Below, one piece after another: positions 11,660 to 12,105 of a DNA stretch of 12,105 nucleotides. A program made the translations under genes and the position numbers. Below the pieces are notes generated by a model. The model was not told where the DNA came from. It did no database searches and worked only from the letters and a program-made list of their open reading frames with translations. Origin of the DNA: RYN-433 sp036558265 (lineage in GTDB: Bacteria; Planctomycetota; Phycisphaerae; Tepidisphaerales; Tepidisphaeraceae). How positions within the stretch are numbered: position 1 is the stretch's first letter; every line of letters begins with the position of its first letter. The DNA lies in assembly GCA_036558265.1 (NCBI GenBank), contig DATBFY010000764.1:1-12105 (forward strand), in the 5' to 3' direction.

Positions 11660-12105
11660 TTATGGCGTCTGGCGAAGACCCTCACCCCAGCCCTCTCCCG
11701 GAGTACCGGGAGAGGGGGCAGGAGCGGCGGCGGGCCGGATCTGCCACAGCATCCAGAAGCCGGTTGCCGCGAGGGTCAGGCCGACCCCGACGCGGATGGC
11801 GACGCCGGTGTCGAAGAGGGCGGGAGTGCCTTCGGGGCCCAGGCGGTGCAGGTGCCAGGCGGCCAGGCCCAGGCTCGTGCTGTCGTAAAGCGCGTGCAGG
11901 AGCATGGCGGGGAAGATCGAGCCGGTGCGCCAGACGACGTAGCCCAGGACGATGCCCAGGATCGTGCGCAATAAGAGCCCGTGGAGGTCGAGGTGGGCGG
12001 CGCCGAAGACGAAGGCGGTGATCACGATGGCGAACGCGGGGGAGGCCTTGCGCAGCAGCGCGGTCTGGATCGGGCCGCGGAAGAGCAGTTCCTCGAAGAA
12101 GCCCG
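11660..12105 (-). CDS. CPBP (CAAX/Abi) intramembrane protease, C-terminal part
   Basis: The frame enters from the right edge and ends at TAA 11660; 147 residues are present and the N-terminus is missing. All three signature motifs of this membrane metalloprotease family are present: EELLFRG at residues 4-10 of the visible part (EExxxR), FGAAH at 33-37, and HALYD at 70-74 (HxxxD/N). The glutamates and histidines bind the metal within the membrane. Hydrophobic segments are near 23-36, 42-58 and 98-118. Bacterial members process prenylated or bacteriocin-related substrates, or serve as membrane proteases of unknown target. The last residues (PSPGTPGEGWGEGLRQTP) are unlike a protease and are encoded by a palindromic repeat. 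Neighbouring genes do not reveal the substrate. Confidence 0.88.
   Translation of the reverse strand, partial: GFFEELLFRGPIQTALLRKASPAFAIVITAFVFGAAHLDLHGLLLRTILGIVLGYVVWRTGSIFPAMLLHALYDSTSLGLAAWHLHRLGPEGTPALFDTGVAIRVGVGLTLAATGFWMLWQIRPAAAPAPSPGTPGEGWGEGLRQTP
11681..11716. repeat. Compact GGGAGAGGG palindromic repeat inside a coding end
   Basis: CTCACCCCAG is followed by a perfect 11-bp stem CCCTCTCCCGG-AGTA-CCGGGAGAGGG (11691-11716). It matches the outer words of the repeat at 2341-2414. It lies wholly within the 3' end of the protease frame, covering about its residues 130-141 of the visible part. No T-run follows, so it is not a typical terminator. Confidence 0.7.

Overview
The window is high-GC bacterial DNA that most resembles a planctomycete, probably class Phycisphaerae. 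The signs are two small membrane proteins ending in a CPxCGYD...CPxCG zinc ribbon, a secreted HEAT-repeat protein, a Gfo/Idh/MocA oxidoreductase followed by a secreted propeller, a DUF2092 protein, and many GC-rich palindromic intergenic repeats. This placement is by family resemblance only. No tRNA, rRNA, CRISPR array, transposase or integrase gene was seen.

Layout. The N-terminal half of an APC-type permease runs off the left edge (1-837, minus). After about 515 bp of structured non-coding DNA comes an aldo/keto reductase (1354-2307, plus), convergent with a radical SAM protein (2431-3384, minus). The radical SAM gene is divergent from a leader that holds a 53-codon small ORF and two perfect hairpins, followed by a secreted HEAT-repeat protein (3581-4501). 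A Gfo/Idh/MocA oxidoreductase (4657-5694) and a secreted beta-propeller (5706-6686) form a likely two-gene operon.

From 6687 to 7726 there is about 1 kb without genes. It holds a 289-bp MITE-like inverted-repeat element and a run of three perfect hairpins. Two tandem zinc-ribbon membrane proteins follow (7727-8323 and 8420-8962). The second has no stop at its expected end and reads antisense into the next operon.

The minus-strand operon 11260-8753 is the most distinctive item. A DUF2092 periplasmic protein sits between two secreted proteins that are paralogues of each other, sharing a core of about 60 residues, and I cannot assign that core to a described family. Upstream on the same strand are an unlisted 45-codon single-pass membrane protein (11459-11596) and the C-terminal part of a CPBP (CAAX/Abi-type) intramembrane protease running off the right edge. 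The protease's last residues are encoded by a mobile-looking palindromic repeat.

The window has no single obvious function. The strongest candidates for something undescribed are the paralogue-DUF2092-paralogue secretion cassette, the leader upstream of the HEAT gene with its small ORF and stop-in-hairpin geometry, and several apparently leaderless genes whose -10-like box abuts the start codon.
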